Shown here: positions 1 through 7,441 of the stretch, piece by piece | Layout of the letters: every line of letters starts with the position of its first letter | Numbering within the stretch: position 1 is the first letter of the stretch | Source: Balneolales bacterium | GTDB taxonomy: Bacteria; Bacteroidota; Rhodothermia; Balneolales; Natronogracilivirgulaceae | DNA: 15,460 nt | Direction of reading: 5' to 3' | NCBI GenBank assembly: GCA_007127695.1 | Contig: SKYW01000216.1 | Location: 1 to 15,460 of the forward strand | Notes under the pieces: generated by a model | Database searches by the model: none | Told to the model about the DNA's origin: nothing | What the model saw: the letters and a program-made list of their open reading frames with translations, nothing else | Position numbers and translations under genes: made by a program

Positions 1-2
1 CC

Positions 3-233
3 TTCAGCGGCCTGTTTGCGATCGGGGCGGCCTACCTGATCTGGTACTTCGGCATCAAGAACGTGGGGGCGGTGCGCACGGCCACCTACCAGAACCTGGT
101 GCCGGTGCTTGGCGTGCTCTTCGGGCTCATTTTCCTGGGTGAAAAACTGCACATTTTGCAGTATCTTGGTTGTTTATTAACTGTCGCAGGAATCATTCTC
201 TCGCGCCCGATAAGAGGACGAAGCTTGTCTTAG
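3..233 (+). CDS. EamA/DMT-family transporter, C-terminal fragment
   Basis: The reading frame is open from the left edge and ends at TAG 231-233, giving 76 visible residues; the start lies outside the window. The fragment has two hydrophobic segments. The first, around FAIGAAYLIWYFGI, is followed by a short basic/polar turn (KNVGAVRTATYQNLVPV). The second comprises LGVLFGLIFLGE and LGCLLTVAGIILSR. The pattern 'A..YQNLVPV...L.G...LGE.L...Q..G..L...G..L' is characteristic of the last helices of EamA (DMT superfamily) inner-membrane permeases, which move metabolites or amino acids; the substrate cannot be told. About 65% of the first 120 bases are G or C, against about 45% of the next 120. The gene probably does not belong to the polysaccharide locus, although it lies on the same strand 69 bp upstream of it. 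Confidence 0.85.
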   Translation, partial: FSGLFAIGAAYLIWYFGIKNVGAVRTATYQNLVPVLGVLFGLIFLGEKLHILQYLGCLLTVAGIILSRPIRGRSLS

Positions 234-302
234 CAATCAGATCGGCGGCATCCGTTCAGGATTTTATTTTTCATTATCCTTACCATAACCAAATTTGCGT
301 AT

Positions 303-2057
303 ATGTCTTTCAGAGTTCACATAGCCTTTTTGACACTCGCCGTCATCGCCTTGGCCGGCATTGTTCCGGTCCCTGCTGCTGCGCAGGACGAGGAACGCCC
401 CATGACCATTCAGTTCAGCCGGAACTTCGACCGTTTCTTCTATGTCGATGAGATCGGCATTCAGATGGCCATGGCCAAGCTGTACGAGTCGCACCTTGAC
501 ATTGAAACTTACCGTCTTGACTCCGGTGATCTGCTGGGCCTATCCCTGGAAGGAAACGTATCGGGTACCTATCGCGGTTTGCGTGTTAACAGTCAGGGCG
601 CGGTGTTGCTGCCCCAGGCAGGCATGGTCACCGTACGTGGATTGCTCTTTCATGAAGCTGCAGAGCTGATCGCAGAACAGATTAAAGGCGAACTGCCCGA
701 TACGCGGGTCGAACTGTTTCTGGAACAGCCCCGCGCAGTCAGGATACATGTTGTAGGCAATGTACCACACGCCGGCCCGCACCTCGTACTGGCCCAGACC
801 CGTATTGATCAGGCCATCTACCACTCGTTCTTCCAGCCGAGCATGACCCAGGATGAGGAGGAGCAGACCATTGTGGCCGATGACCCACTTTCTCCCATGA
901 GAATGCTGGCCAACAAATATCCGGATGACTTCATCGGCAGCAACCAGTTCGCCCTTCGCAACATAAGCATCACCCGCGCAGACGGCACCACCGAAACAGC
1001 GGATTTGATACGCTACCTGCGCACCGGCGACGATGATGCCAATCCGATAGTCAAGGAAGGCGATATCATCCATATAAACCGGTTCTATACCTACAATCCG
1101 CGTGTTTCCATTAGCGGCGCCATTCACCGGGCACTCGAGTTGGAATTCCGCGAGGATGATAGTGTTGCCCGGTTGATACGCATGGCCGGCGGTAAAACCT
1201 ACGATGCGACCGATCATCATTTGCGTGTGGTGCGCCGGACCGACCGTGGCCTTCAGGAATTCATCCTGGACGACTCAACGGCCATTGCCGATTATAAAAT
1301 CCAGCCGAACGACCGGCTGATCATACCATTTGACCGGGATAAACGAGCCACCCATACCGCTCTGGTGTATGGCGAGGCGCACTTCACCGGGCGCTTTCCC
1401 ATCAAGGACGGAGAAACAACCCTGTACGAGCTTATGCAGCTAACCGGTGGCCTGACCAACCAGGCCATGTCTCATGCCGCCTATATGCTTCGCACGCGTC
1501 CAGGACAAACTGAATACGGAACACGCCCCTCTTTCAGCCCGACCAGAATCCGTCGGACATCCGACCAGTTTGCAGAAGGGTTTGCGTATCTGGATCTTGA
1601 GGCACAGCTGATACAAAGTCATGTCTATATAGATTTAACGGACGATGATCAGCTAAAAAACGTACGGCTTTTTGATGGAGACCGGCTCCATATTCCAAAG
1701 AGTGAGGGTACGGTGTTTGTTTTCGGTCAGGTCAATGATCCCGGCTATTACAATTTTGATCCCGGTCGCAACCCTGACAGTTACATCAGTCAGGCCGGTG
1801 GCTTCGCACTTGCGGCTGACCAGGAACGCATTTTTGTCATCAAGGCCAAGAATGAGGCCTGGTACCATCCCGATGATGTCATTTTGGAACCCGGTGATCT
1901 TGTTTTTGTGGATCGGGTTCCATTTGATGAACTGCAAGCCGCCCGGGCATATGACCTGCAGAAACGTTCCCAGCGTAACAGCAATATTCAGCTGATCATG
2001 ACAGGTCTGACAACCATCACCAGTATCATTACTGCCTACATTGCGGTCACACGCTGA
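303..2057 (+). CDS. Wza-like polysaccharide export protein (Poly_export + SLBB domains)
   Basis: This 584-residue protein is a likely outer-membrane/periplasmic polysaccharide export channel of the OPX (Wza) family. Residues 1-28 look like a Sec signal peptide: a short basic start, a hydrophobic core and an A-A-A|Q cleavage site. There is no lipobox cysteine, so unlike E. coli Wza it would not be lipidated. A Poly_export domain spans about 70-150 (YRLDSGDLLGL..., VNSQGAVLLPQAG). SLBB-type beta-grasp units follow at about 145-258, 267-343, 352-465 and 471-535, each marked by 'V.I.G.V..pG.y'-like or 'L..GD.l.IP' motifs. A hydrophobic helix at about 562-582 with a short basic tail ends the protein and may anchor it. 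It is longer than the roughly 380-residue E. coli Wza, which fits the extra SLBB units. No Shine-Dalgarno sequence precedes the ATG. It is the first gene of the locus, 38 bp before the Wzz-like gene. Confidence 0.92.
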   Translation: MSFRVHIAFLTLAVIALAGIVPVPAAAQDEERPMTIQFSRNFDRFFYVDEIGIQMAMAKLYESHLDIETYRLDSGDLLGLSLEGNVSGTYRGLRVNSQGAVLLPQAGMVTVRGLLFHEAAELIAEQIKGELPDTRVELFLEQPRAVRIHVVGNVPHAGPHLVLAQTRIDQAIYHSFFQPSMTQDEEEQTIVADDPLSPMRMLANKYPDDFIGSNQFALRNISITRADGTTETADLIRYLRTGDDDANPIVKEGDIIHINRFYTYNPRVSISGAIHRALELEFREDDSVARLIRMAGGKTYDATDHHLRVVRRTDRGLQEFILDDSTAIADYKIQPNDRLIIPFDRDKRATHTALVYGEAHFTGRFPIKDGETTLYELMQLTGGLTNQAMSHAAYMLRTRPGQTEYGTRPSFSPTRIRRTSDQFAEGFAYLDLEAQLIQSHVYIDLTDDDQLKNVRLFDGDRLHIPKSEGTVFVFGQVNDPGYYNFDPGRNPDSYISQAGGFALAADQERIFVIKAKNEAWYHPDDVILEPGDLVFVDRVPFDELQAARAYDLQKRSQRNSNIQLIMTGLTTITSIITAYIAVTR

Positions 2058-2095
2058 CCTGTAAGTCGAAATATCCCGCAATTCCATATAAAATA

Positions 2096-3340
2096 ATGAG
2101 CACTGAAAATCAAAAAGAAATAAACATCCTGGATGTTCTGATCGCATTGGCCAGACACAAGATGTTTATCATCAAGCTGGTATTTTCCATCACGTTGATT
2201 GCCCTCATCATCAGTCTGCTTTGGCCGCATACATACAAGTCGAGCAGTACATTCGTCCCGGTGACTCAGCAGCGTGGCCTGCCGTCCGGCGTGGCCGGAA
2301 TGCTGGGCGGTTCCATTCAGCTTCCCATGGATTTCCCGAGGGTAAACCCGGAAGTCTACATAAACATACTCCGAAGCCGAGAACTGAGGGAAGCCGTCAT
2401 TAATCAGTTCAATTTCCAGGAGATTTACGGCTCCGAACTGATGGAGGAGCTGCTGCTTCAACTTGATAATGACATTGAAATTTCGGAAAACCGGGAAGGG
2501 GGTTTCGGCTTCAATCCCATCTTTTCCATCAATCTTGCCTTTTACAGCGGCGAACCGGAGCTGTCCCGTGATGTTGTTGCATTCATGCTTGACCGGCTCA
2601 ACAACAAGGTCCAGCACATCAATCTGGAAAATGCCGTTGAGCATCTCGATCTGCTTGAAAAACGCTATCTGCAAAACACGACTGAACTTCAGGCGGCGGA
2701 GGATTCGCTGCGGCGTTTTCAGGAAATGTATGGCATACTGGAGGTGGAAGAGCAGGCCAGGCAACTGATTCAAAAACTTGGCAATCTGAAAGCATCCAGC
2801 ATTGAAACGGAAATGAGGATTTCGGTACTGAGCCAGACCGTCGGTTCTGAAAATGTTGAATTGATCAACCTGAGGCGAATGAAGGAGGAGTATGACCGGC
2901 AGTACCGAAACCTTTTGCAGCAAAGTGAACAACCATCAGTTGAGACCTCCGGATTCCATCCTCTCCTCGACCTTCCCGAGCTCGGGATAGCCTATTTCAG
3001 GCTCTACAGGGAGGTGCAAATACAAGCCAGGATCATGGAAACCATTTATCCGCAGCTTGAAAGCCAGAAAATGATCGTCAGCGCCAACCAGCGCGGCATT
3101 CAGATCATTGATCCACCTGTCGTACCGACCTACAAAGACGGCCCCAAGCGTGCGCTGATCGTACTCGGCGGGATGTTCTTCAGCATTTTCCTGGCGCTTA
3201 CCATCGTCCTCTTGCGGGAAATGTATGAACGTGGAAGGCAGGTCAATTCCGAAAATTACCGGAAGCTTAACGAACTGGGTGGGCATTTTCGTTTCCGGAA
3301 GAAGACCTCAGACGCAACCGCATCTGATAACAACTCCTAA
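2096..3340 (+). CDS. Wzz-like polysaccharide copolymerase / chain-length determinant
   Basis: This 414-residue inner-membrane protein has the classic PCP layout. It has a short cytoplasmic N-terminus with 'INILDVLIALARHK', transmembrane helix 1 at about 22-43, then a periplasmic region with a Wzz-like alpha/beta part (about 45-170). A long charged, heptad-like helical stretch follows (about 170-280, coiled coil likely). The proline-rich segment IQIIDPPVVPTYKDGPKR (335-352) leads into transmembrane helix 2 (about 352-373). The family controls polymer length with a Wzy polymerase and contacts the Wza exporter. The protein ends about 40 residues after helix 2 in a basic, polar tail with no Walker motifs, so there is no fused tyrosine autokinase (as in Wzc), and no separate kinase is in the window. 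A/T-rich sequence without a Shine-Dalgarno motif precedes the ATG. Its stop codon is in the same frame as, and only 12 nt before, the next gene's TTG. Confidence 0.92.
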   Translation: MSTENQKEINILDVLIALARHKMFIIKLVFSITLIALIISLLWPHTYKSSSTFVPVTQQRGLPSGVAGMLGGSIQLPMDFPRVNPEVYINILRSRELREAVINQFNFQEIYGSELMEELLLQLDNDIEISENREGGFGFNPIFSINLAFYSGEPELSRDVVAFMLDRLNNKVQHINLENAVEHLDLLEKRYLQNTTELQAAEDSLRRFQEMYGILEVEEQARQLIQKLGNLKASSIETEMRISVLSQTVGSENVELINLRRMKEEYDRQYRNLLQQSEQPSVETSGFHPLLDLPELGIAYFRLYREVQIQARIMETIYPQLESQKMIVSANQRGIQIIDPPVVPTYKDGPKRALIVLGGMFFSIFLALTIVLLREMYERGRQVNSENYRKLNELGGHFRFRKKTSDATASDNNS

Positions 3341-3352
3341 ACCTCCGATCCA

Positions 3353-4768
3353 TTGTTCTCTGCGACGACCAGACAGCTGGAGAAGGTTCCGGTTCAGGCC
3401 TGGCTTCTTCTCGGTGGAATCCTTTTCTACCTGGCCTCATTTTATGTGGTCCGGTTTTTGGGATTCATGTATGCCGTTCCGCTGATCCTGGTGCTGCCAT
3501 TTATCGTCTGGTATATGGCACAGTCGGTGATTAAACCCATCCTGATTCTGGTCCCCCTCCTTGTTGCCACCTACCTTGGCAATGTTATAGCCATTATTCC
3601 TGATGGTGCGGTTCCCCTCACACTGTTTCAGATACTGCTTTTTCTCACGATCATCGTTTTTTTGCTGCACTATCTGATTACGAGCCCGGAGCGTTTCCGG
3701 GTAATCGGCGTTGAACTGGAATTGCTTTTGATACTCACGCTGATCAGCTTTTCCATCATCTACACTCCCAACCGGGAAGGGGCCCTGCTCAACCTGACCC
3801 GCATCCTGTTTCTGATTACGCTGGTTTATCTGGTCATCAATATTCTTAAGGATCACAAGCATTTCCATCTGATTTTCATATTCATGACGGTCATTGCTGT
3901 TATCCTGGGCCTCTTCTCCATTCGCGCTACACTGCTCGATCCCGTGATGGCTGCCATGAATCTGCGGGCAGGAGGCACCCGGATTTTCGGACGCGGAGCC
4001 ATCACTGTGGCAGATCCCAACATATTTGCCACCCTGTTTTTCCTTCCAATTGCATTCACTACGTCTGTATTTCTTTCAAAACTCGATTACATAAAAAAAA
4101 TACCGGCTTTATTGACTTTGCTGGTCATTCTCGCCGCACTGGCATCAACATATTCCAGAAGCGCCTGGATTGCCGCCGCTTTACTGATGCTCATGCTGGT
4201 CATTTATTATCGGCAATATAAGCTGATGGCTGTTGCCATCTTTTCCATACTCATCATTATCGTTTCTGTACCGGAACTGCGAAGCATGTCTGCAGGAATA
4301 CTGAATCGTATATTCGACATCTTTTCAGGATCGACCGACGACTCATCACGGATACGCCTGTTGCTTGGTATTGCCGGAATCCGCATGTTTTTTGATTCCT
4401 GGATGCTAGGAGTCGGGTATCGTGGATTTCCGGAGAAATTCACCGACTATTTCACTACCCAGGAATCCATCGGTGTTGTTGAAGCGCATAATGTTATTTA
4501 TGAAATCCTGGCCGAGCTGGGAATTATCGGCCTGGTATTGCTTTTATTTCTTGTTTACAAAATATTCAGCAAGGCAGCACAAAATGTACGACGTTCCCAA
4601 TCCGAGCCAGATAAAATAATAGCAACTACACTGATCAGCACATTTGCTGCCTTTGTCATTTTCTTTCAATTCTACGGAGGGTTTCTGGTTTCAACATCAT
4701 TATGGACACTCATCGGTTTGATTTACGCCCACGGGCATTATCTTGACCAGAGGAAAAACCGCTCGTGA
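3353..4768 (+). CDS. O-antigen ligase/polymerase (Wzy/WaaL) family membrane protein
   Basis: This 471-residue polytopic inner-membrane protein has about 10-12 hydrophobic segments. The C-terminal half carries the O-antigen ligase family signature. An arginine-containing stretch (SSRIRLLLGIAGIRMFFDSWMLG) leads to GVGYRGFPEKF, then a periplasmic-type loop ending in EAHNVIYEILAELGIIGL. The His of 'AHN' matches the essential histidine of WaaL-type enzymes. The protein should either polymerise lipid-linked repeats (Wzy) or ligate chains to an acceptor. Its place between the copolymerase and the flippase favours the polymerase role, but sequence alone does not settle this. The start is chosen as TTG 3353: the same frame holds the upstream gene's stop at 3338-3340, no ATG or GTG occurs before the first membrane helix, and the first in-frame ATG (residue 40) would remove that helix. 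Confidence 0.88.
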   Translation: MFSATTRQLEKVPVQAWLLLGGILFYLASFYVVRFLGFMYAVPLILVLPFIVWYMAQSVIKPILILVPLLVATYLGNVIAIIPDGAVPLTLFQILLFLTIIVFLLHYLITSPERFRVIGVELELLLILTLISFSIIYTPNREGALLNLTRILFLITLVYLVINILKDHKHFHLIFIFMTVIAVILGLFSIRATLLDPVMAAMNLRAGGTRIFGRGAITVADPNIFATLFFLPIAFTTSVFLSKLDYIKKIPALLTLLVILAALASTYSRSAWIAAALLMLMLVIYYRQYKLMAVAIFSILIIIVSVPELRSMSAGILNRIFDIFSGSTDDSSRIRLLLGIAGIRMFFDSWMLGVGYRGFPEKFTDYFTTQESIGVVEAHNVIYEILAELGIIGLVLLLFLVYKIFSKAAQNVRRSQSEPDKIIATTLISTFAAFVIFFQFYGGFLVSTSLWTLIGLIYAHGHYLDQRKNRS

Positions 4769-4792
4769 TCCTCACCAAATAATCGGGGTTTC

Positions 4793-6082
4793 ATGACCGC
4801 CCGGATATCCGCATTTATAAAAAAATTAAAGGGCTCCGATTTCATACGGAATTCTGTGGTTATGTCTGCCGGATCAGGTATTTCACAGTTTATTCCAATT
4901 CTGGTCATCCCTGTATTGACCCGTATTTATACCCCGGAGGAAATCGGGGGGCTGGCCGCCTTCATCGCTCTTTTTGCCATACTCTCCATTGTTGCAGGGG
5001 GCCGGTATGAATATGCTGTTATCATGCCGGAAGACGATCGAACCGGTGTCAGACTGTTACAGATAGCCGCGACGCTGTCCATCTTGAGCGGTGCTGTTCT
5101 TTTTGTGATAATAACGTTATTCGGCGAACCCATTTCCCATGCCTTGGGAGTGCCATTTCTTGTCCCATGGCTCTGGCTATTACCGCTGGCTATCACCGCG
5201 CAGGGTCTGTTCATGACGTTCAGCTTTGGACTGAACCGGATGAAATCCTACCGGGATATTTCCGCCGGAAAAGTATCACAAACCGGGTCAACCGCGCTCA
5301 TTCAAATCCTGACAGGTTTGTCAGGCTGGGGCCTGGCCGGACTGGTTATTGGCAAAACTGCCGGTGTCATAGTATCGGCATTTTGGCTTGTCGCAAGCTT
5401 GGCAAAAAAAGCTCCGGAGTTTTTCGAGAGGGAACGCCCGAATGATTTGCGCAGTACGGCTCTGGAATATGCAAATTACCCAAAGTACAATGCACCTCAT
5501 GCCTTTACCACCAATGTTTCAAATAATCTACCTGTCATCCTTTTTGTTTCCTTCTTCACCGAAGCGATCGCGGGATTTTATGCCATGGCCATTCGCGCTT
5601 CCCTTGCGCCGGTCCAAATCATTTCTACTGCAACGGGACAGGTTTTGGGAAAACGTCTTGCCGAAAAGAAGCATTCGGGAGACGACCTCCATGCATATGT
5701 AAAAAAGGTGATTTTTTATTTTGCTCTGTTGGGATTAATCCCATTTGGATTGCTTTTCATTGCCGGCCCTGCCGTTTTTGGTTTTGTACTCGGCTCAGAG
5801 TGGGCAATTACGGGTGTCTATGTCAGAATCATCATCCCATTCGTATTCCTGACATTTGTCACACAACCTCTGAGCTATATCCCCCTGCTTTTTGATCAGC
5901 AAAAAAAGGCCTTCGGCATTTACCTTGTTTCGCTTGTGCTAAGAATGTCAGGAATTTTCACAGGTATCGTAATGGACTCATTTTATCTTTCACTGGCATT
6001 GTACTCCTTGACAGGGGTCATTGTCCTGCTGTATCACTTGTACTGGTATCTCAGTTTGTGCAAATCACCCTCTCCTGGTTGA
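4793..6082 (+). CDS. Wzx-like oligosaccharide flippase
   Basis: This 429-residue protein of the MOP exporter superfamily (polysaccharide synthesis, PST/Wzx branch) flips the undecaprenyl-linked repeat unit across the inner membrane. The N-terminus shows the typical start of the family: a short basic amphipathic stretch, then 'SVVMSAGSGISQFIPILVIPVLTRIYTPEEIG', with Gly/Pro-rich helix 1 and the conserved 'L.R.Y.P.e.G' turn. About twelve hydrophobic segments follow across the whole length, separated by short charged loops, including a basic cytoplasmic loop near 200-225 (KKAPEFFERERPNDLR). Family proteins are commonly 420-500 residues, so this one is full length. It starts 24 nt after the ligase/polymerase gene and is probably co-transcribed with it. 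A G-rich patch (cgggg) about 7-11 nt before the ATG is the nearest thing to a ribosome binding site. Confidence 0.92.
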   Translation: MTARISAFIKKLKGSDFIRNSVVMSAGSGISQFIPILVIPVLTRIYTPEEIGGLAAFIALFAILSIVAGGRYEYAVIMPEDDRTGVRLLQIAATLSILSGAVLFVIITLFGEPISHALGVPFLVPWLWLLPLAITAQGLFMTFSFGLNRMKSYRDISAGKVSQTGSTALIQILTGLSGWGLAGLVIGKTAGVIVSAFWLVASLAKKAPEFFERERPNDLRSTALEYANYPKYNAPHAFTTNVSNNLPVILFVSFFTEAIAGFYAMAIRASLAPVQIISTATGQVLGKRLAEKKHSGDDLHAYVKKVIFYFALLGLIPFGLLFIAGPAVFGFVLGSEWAITGVYVRIIIPFVFLTFVTQPLSYIPLLFDQQKKAFGIYLVSLVLRMSGIFTGIVMDSFYLSLALYSLTGVIVLLYHLYWYLSLCKSPSPG

Positions 6083-6131
6083 TAAACAAGCCTGATCCGT
6101 AACTAAAAAAGCAACTGAGCAGGATTTTTAT

Positions 6132-6185
6132 ATGATACGCATTCAAGTCTCCTTAGGGATATACGAAATGGGACCCGGATTATGA
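6132..6185 (+). CDS. Possible 17-codon leader ORF coupled to the next gene
   Basis: In the 99-bp gap before the first glycosyltransferase gene, an ATG at 6132 opens a 17-codon frame (MIRIQVSLGIYEMGPGL). Its TGA (6183-6185) overlaps the glycosyltransferase start ATG (6182-6184) in the form ATGA, the arrangement typical of translational coupling. A second in-frame ATG lies at 6168. The peptide has no recognisable similarity, and an ORF this short can arise by chance. No Shine-Dalgarno sequence is visible in front of it. The overlap is observed directly; that it is translated is only a guess. Confidence 0.2.
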   Translation: MIRIQVSLGIYEMGPGL

Positions 6186-7345
6186 AGGTCGCCGTTATCT
6201 CCCATCTTTATCCCAATCAGAGCTTTCCGGCCAAAGGAACGTTCGTCCGATCGCAATATCTGAATATCGCCAGAAGTATTCCGGCTCAGATGATCGTACC
6301 CTCCGTTTACTCCATCCCGTTCACGGATAAGTGGGAATATACTCATGCGCCGTTTTTGAGTGGTCTGGAAGCAACCCGCATTCGTTACCTCTCATTTCCC
6401 GGCGGGCGGTTTCCACGTATCATAAAAAACAGCCTCTCCAGGGCACTCGCGTCCCCGATGATTAAAACGAAGCCTGACCTGGCCCACGTTCACTGGCTGT
6501 TTCCGGACGGTCTGGCCATTCCCGCCTTGAAAGCGCAAAAGCTGCCTTGCGTTCTTTCCATTCACGGCAGCGACTGGTATGCCACTCGCAATGTACCCGT
6601 TCTAAAGCAGATGCTGCGCGAGAGCCTGGTTCAAACCGATGCCGTACTCACGGTCGGGCAAAAGCTTAAAATAGATATTCTGCGGGACTACCCGGATCTT
6701 GAAGAAAAGATACATGTCACGTACAACCCGGTCGATTTCGATGCTTTTCATCCCGCCAACTCCCGGGAAGAGTCGCTTTCCAAAGTGGGATGGCGTCCGG
6801 ATGTCAAACACATTCTCTGCGTGGCAAACATCACGCCGGTCAAGGGTGTGGATGTTCTGATCGATGCATTCAAAAAGCTCGATCGGCAGGATGTGATTCT
6901 GCACATCATCGGGAATGTGCCCGATATGGCCTACTCACGCCAGGTCACCCGGAACATCAGAAACACCCGGAATATCAAACTCCATGCGCCGGTCTCCCAT
7001 GAGGAAATTGTGACCTATTACCAGGCTTGCGACTTTCTGGTACTGCCGAGCAGGCGCGAAGGTTTCGGTTTGTCCCTGGCCGAAGCGATCGCATGCGGCA
7101 AACCCGTAATCTCAACAAAGAGCGGAGGTCCAGAAGATATCGTCAGACCGGAGAACGGTTATCTCGTTGAACCGGAAGATGTCGATGCGCTGGTTGATAA
7201 AATGAACCTGCTGCTTTCAGACCGGTTTGGCCACAGCAGCACAGAAATCCGGGACAGTATTCGTGAAATCTTTGATTCAGCTGCTATTACAGACAAAACG
7301 ATTGCCCTTTACAAAATGATTTTGGACAATCAGTCACGCTTGTGA
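6182..7345 (+). CDS. GT4-family glycosyltransferase
   Basis: This 387-residue GT-B fold retaining glycosyltransferase (CAZy GT4) probably adds one sugar from a nucleotide-sugar donor to the growing lipid-linked repeat at the inner face of the membrane. The N-terminal domain opens with beta strand MKVAVISHLYP and a family-typical 'KGTFVRSQ' loop, and contains VHWLFPDG (about 103-110) and IHGSDWY (127-133). The hinge carries 'VTYNPVDFDAF' (179-189). The C-terminal Rossmann domain begins with 'ILCVANITPVKGVDVLIDAF' (211-230) and holds the EX7E nucleotide-sugar motif EGFGLSLAE (Glu293 and Glu301), followed by 'GKPVISTKSGGPEDI'. Both motif glutamates are present and length is normal, so it should be active. 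Donor and acceptor cannot be named. A 99-bp gap before it and a 96-bp gap after it hold no clear terminator. Confidence 0.93.
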   Translation: MKVAVISHLYPNQSFPAKGTFVRSQYLNIARSIPAQMIVPSVYSIPFTDKWEYTHAPFLSGLEATRIRYLSFPGGRFPRIIKNSLSRALASPMIKTKPDLAHVHWLFPDGLAIPALKAQKLPCVLSIHGSDWYATRNVPVLKQMLRESLVQTDAVLTVGQKLKIDILRDYPDLEEKIHVTYNPVDFDAFHPANSREESLSKVGWRPDVKHILCVANITPVKGVDVLIDAFKKLDRQDVILHIIGNVPDMAYSRQVTRNIRNTRNIKLHAPVSHEEIVTYYQACDFLVLPSRREGFGLSLAEAIACGKPVISTKSGGPEDIVRPENGYLVEPEDVDALVDKMNLLLSDRFGHSSTEIRDSIREIFDSAAITDKTIALYKMILDNQSRL

Positions 7346-7441
7346 CCACGGTTTTTTTACGATTTAATGGTTATTATTGAACACAATTTTTTACATCCCA
7401 TCTGCTGCCCTTCAGCAAACGGCAAATGACCATCTGATGAT

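Noticed and set aside
290..297. CAAATTTG directly before the exporter ATG as a -7 promoter box
   Set aside because: It has one mismatch to TAnnTTTG, no TTTG at a suitable upstream distance, and would require a leaderless transcript; too weak to annotate.
170..451. Plus-strand open frame bridging the EamA end and the exporter start
   Set aside because: It is out of frame with both genes and overlaps the exporter's signal-peptide and early coding region; its Cys/His/Arg-rich composition is typical of a shadow frame.
2036..2932. Long antisense open frame (298 codons, - strand) across the Wzz-like gene
   Set aside because: It lies opposite a clear PCP-family gene, has no recognisable protein features, and is explained as a shadow of that gene's codon pattern. 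The same holds for 540-1220 (- strand) over the exporter gene.
7346..7441. AT-rich gap before the bi-domain oxidoreductase as a promoter or terminator
   Set aside because: T-runs are present, but no paired stem precedes them and no TAnnTTTG or well-spaced -35/-10 pair is visible.
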